64,000 nt of DNA from assembly GCA_900066355.1 (NCBI GenBank), contig FMEL01000011.1, forward strand, positions 62,001 through 126,000, written 5' to 3'. Under the pieces are notes generated by a model. It had not been told where the DNA came from. It searched no databases and worked only from the letters and a program-made list of their open reading frames with translations. Shown here piece after piece: positions 63,562 through 64,000 of this stretch (position 1 is its first letter; every line of letters starts with the position of its first letter). The stretch is from an uncultured Ruminococcus sp. (GTDB taxonomy: Bacteria; Bacillota; Clostridia; Lachnospirales; Lachnospiraceae). The translations under genes and the position numbers were made by a program.

Positions 63562-64000
63562 ATGAGGGCAGAAAGTACATTAGCAAAAATGATTTCTACC
63601 GCAGGAGAAAAGGCAGCATATGATAATGCATGCAAGCGATTACTTGCAAATAAGATAATTCTTGCATGGATCATGAAAAGCTGTCTGGAAGAGTACAGGG
63701 ATTGTGGGATTTCGGAGATTGCTTCAAAGTACATAGAAGGTGAGGCACAGATCTCAGAAGCAGCAGTGCATCCGGATGAAGAAGCAGAATCCCTACAAAT
63801 AACAGGTCTAAATACAGAAGATAGCACCATTAATGAAGGAACCGTAACCTATGATATCAGATTTCGTGCTATTGTGCCGGACACAGGAGAGAGAATCAGT
63901 CTGATTATCAATGTTGAAGCACAGAATGATTTTTATCCGGGATACCCGATTGTAAAGAGAAATCTGTATTATTGCTGTCGGCTGGTTTCATCACAGTATG
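63562..64000 (+). CDS. Rpn/PD-(D/E)XK nuclease-family protein, 3'-truncated by window edge
   Basis: The open frame runs to the window end (146 codons visible). The N-terminal helices (DNACKRLLANKIILAWIMKS) and the nuclease-core strands ending in INVEAQND match the Rpn (recombination-promoting nuclease/putative transposase) group common in gut Clostridia. The YDIRFRAIV strand would provide the catalytic aspartate and EAQ the second metal ligand. Such genes are often multicopy and associated with mobility. Completeness cannot be judged. Confidence 0.75.
   Translation, partial: MRAESTLAKMISTAGEKAAYDNACKRLLANKIILAWIMKSCLEEYRDCGISEIASKYIEGEAQISEAAVHPDEEAESLQITGLNTEDSTINEGTVTYDIRFRAIVPDTGERISLIINVEAQNDFYPGYPIVKRNLYYCCRLVSSQY

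Noticed and set aside
63562..64000. Evidence for a complete insertion sequence at the right edge
   Set aside because: Only an Rpn-type frame is visible; no terminal inverted repeat or target duplication can be identified before the window ends.

Overview
The window reads as chromosomal DNA of an anaerobic, endospore-forming Clostridia bacterium, most likely a gut Lachnospiraceae. The basis is the gene content (eukaryal-type IleRS, sipL, spmA/spmB, GerA-family receptor genes, DUF4317/DUF6483, azlCD), strong AGGAGG-type ribosome binding sites and TTGACA/TATAAT-type promoters. I saw no rRNA, tRNA, CRISPR array or complete insertion sequence. The genus cannot be fixed from sequence alone.

Layout. 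1-5033: the 3' part of ileS and glgP. 5408-8317: spmA and spmB facing each other with a tiny membrane-peptide gene between them, then galK. 8537-10212: an AraC-type regulator and a PlsC acyltransferase. 10384-19582: a spore-biased block (PrcB-like lipoprotein, sipL, ispE, GntR regulator, gerA, a gerB-gerC fusion, murI, DUF1934 protein). 19840-26575: an envelope block with two tandem NodB-like proteins, a secreted trigger-factor-like foldase, nagA and a third NodB deacetylase with wall-binding repeats. 26830-36940: glgB, two G3E (COG0523) GTPases of the metallochaperone type, pth, mfd and a PrsA/FKBP foldase.

37049-42380 is an accessory redox module: a PucR-type regulator diverging from a very large flavoenzyme (Old Yellow Enzyme plus FAD/NAD domains fused to an acetoacetate-decarboxylase domain) and a short-chain dehydrogenase. 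42526-52967 holds DUF4317/DUF6483 genes, a GGDEF-REC-HD-GYP signalling protein with an Hpt partner, a PadR-DUF1700-DUF4097 envelope module, azlCD, a MntA/HepT toxin-antitoxin pair, a frameshifted glyoxalase, an asparaginase and an omega-amidase-like hydrolase.

52968-62336 is the most interesting stretch. It starts with a type I toxin-antitoxin locus (27-residue holin-like toxin plus a predicted antisense RNA with its own promoter and terminator) and a structured non-coding segment. A LacI-controlled operon with two perfect 16-bp operators follows. It encodes an atypical AnmK-like anhydrosugar kinase, a complete sugar ABC importer, a Gfo/Idh/MocA oxidoreductase and a zinc-dependent dehydrogenase. 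I read this as a candidate pathway for an anhydro- or otherwise unusual sugar. The window closes with a J-domain protein and the start of an Rpn/PD-(D/E)XK nuclease-like gene.
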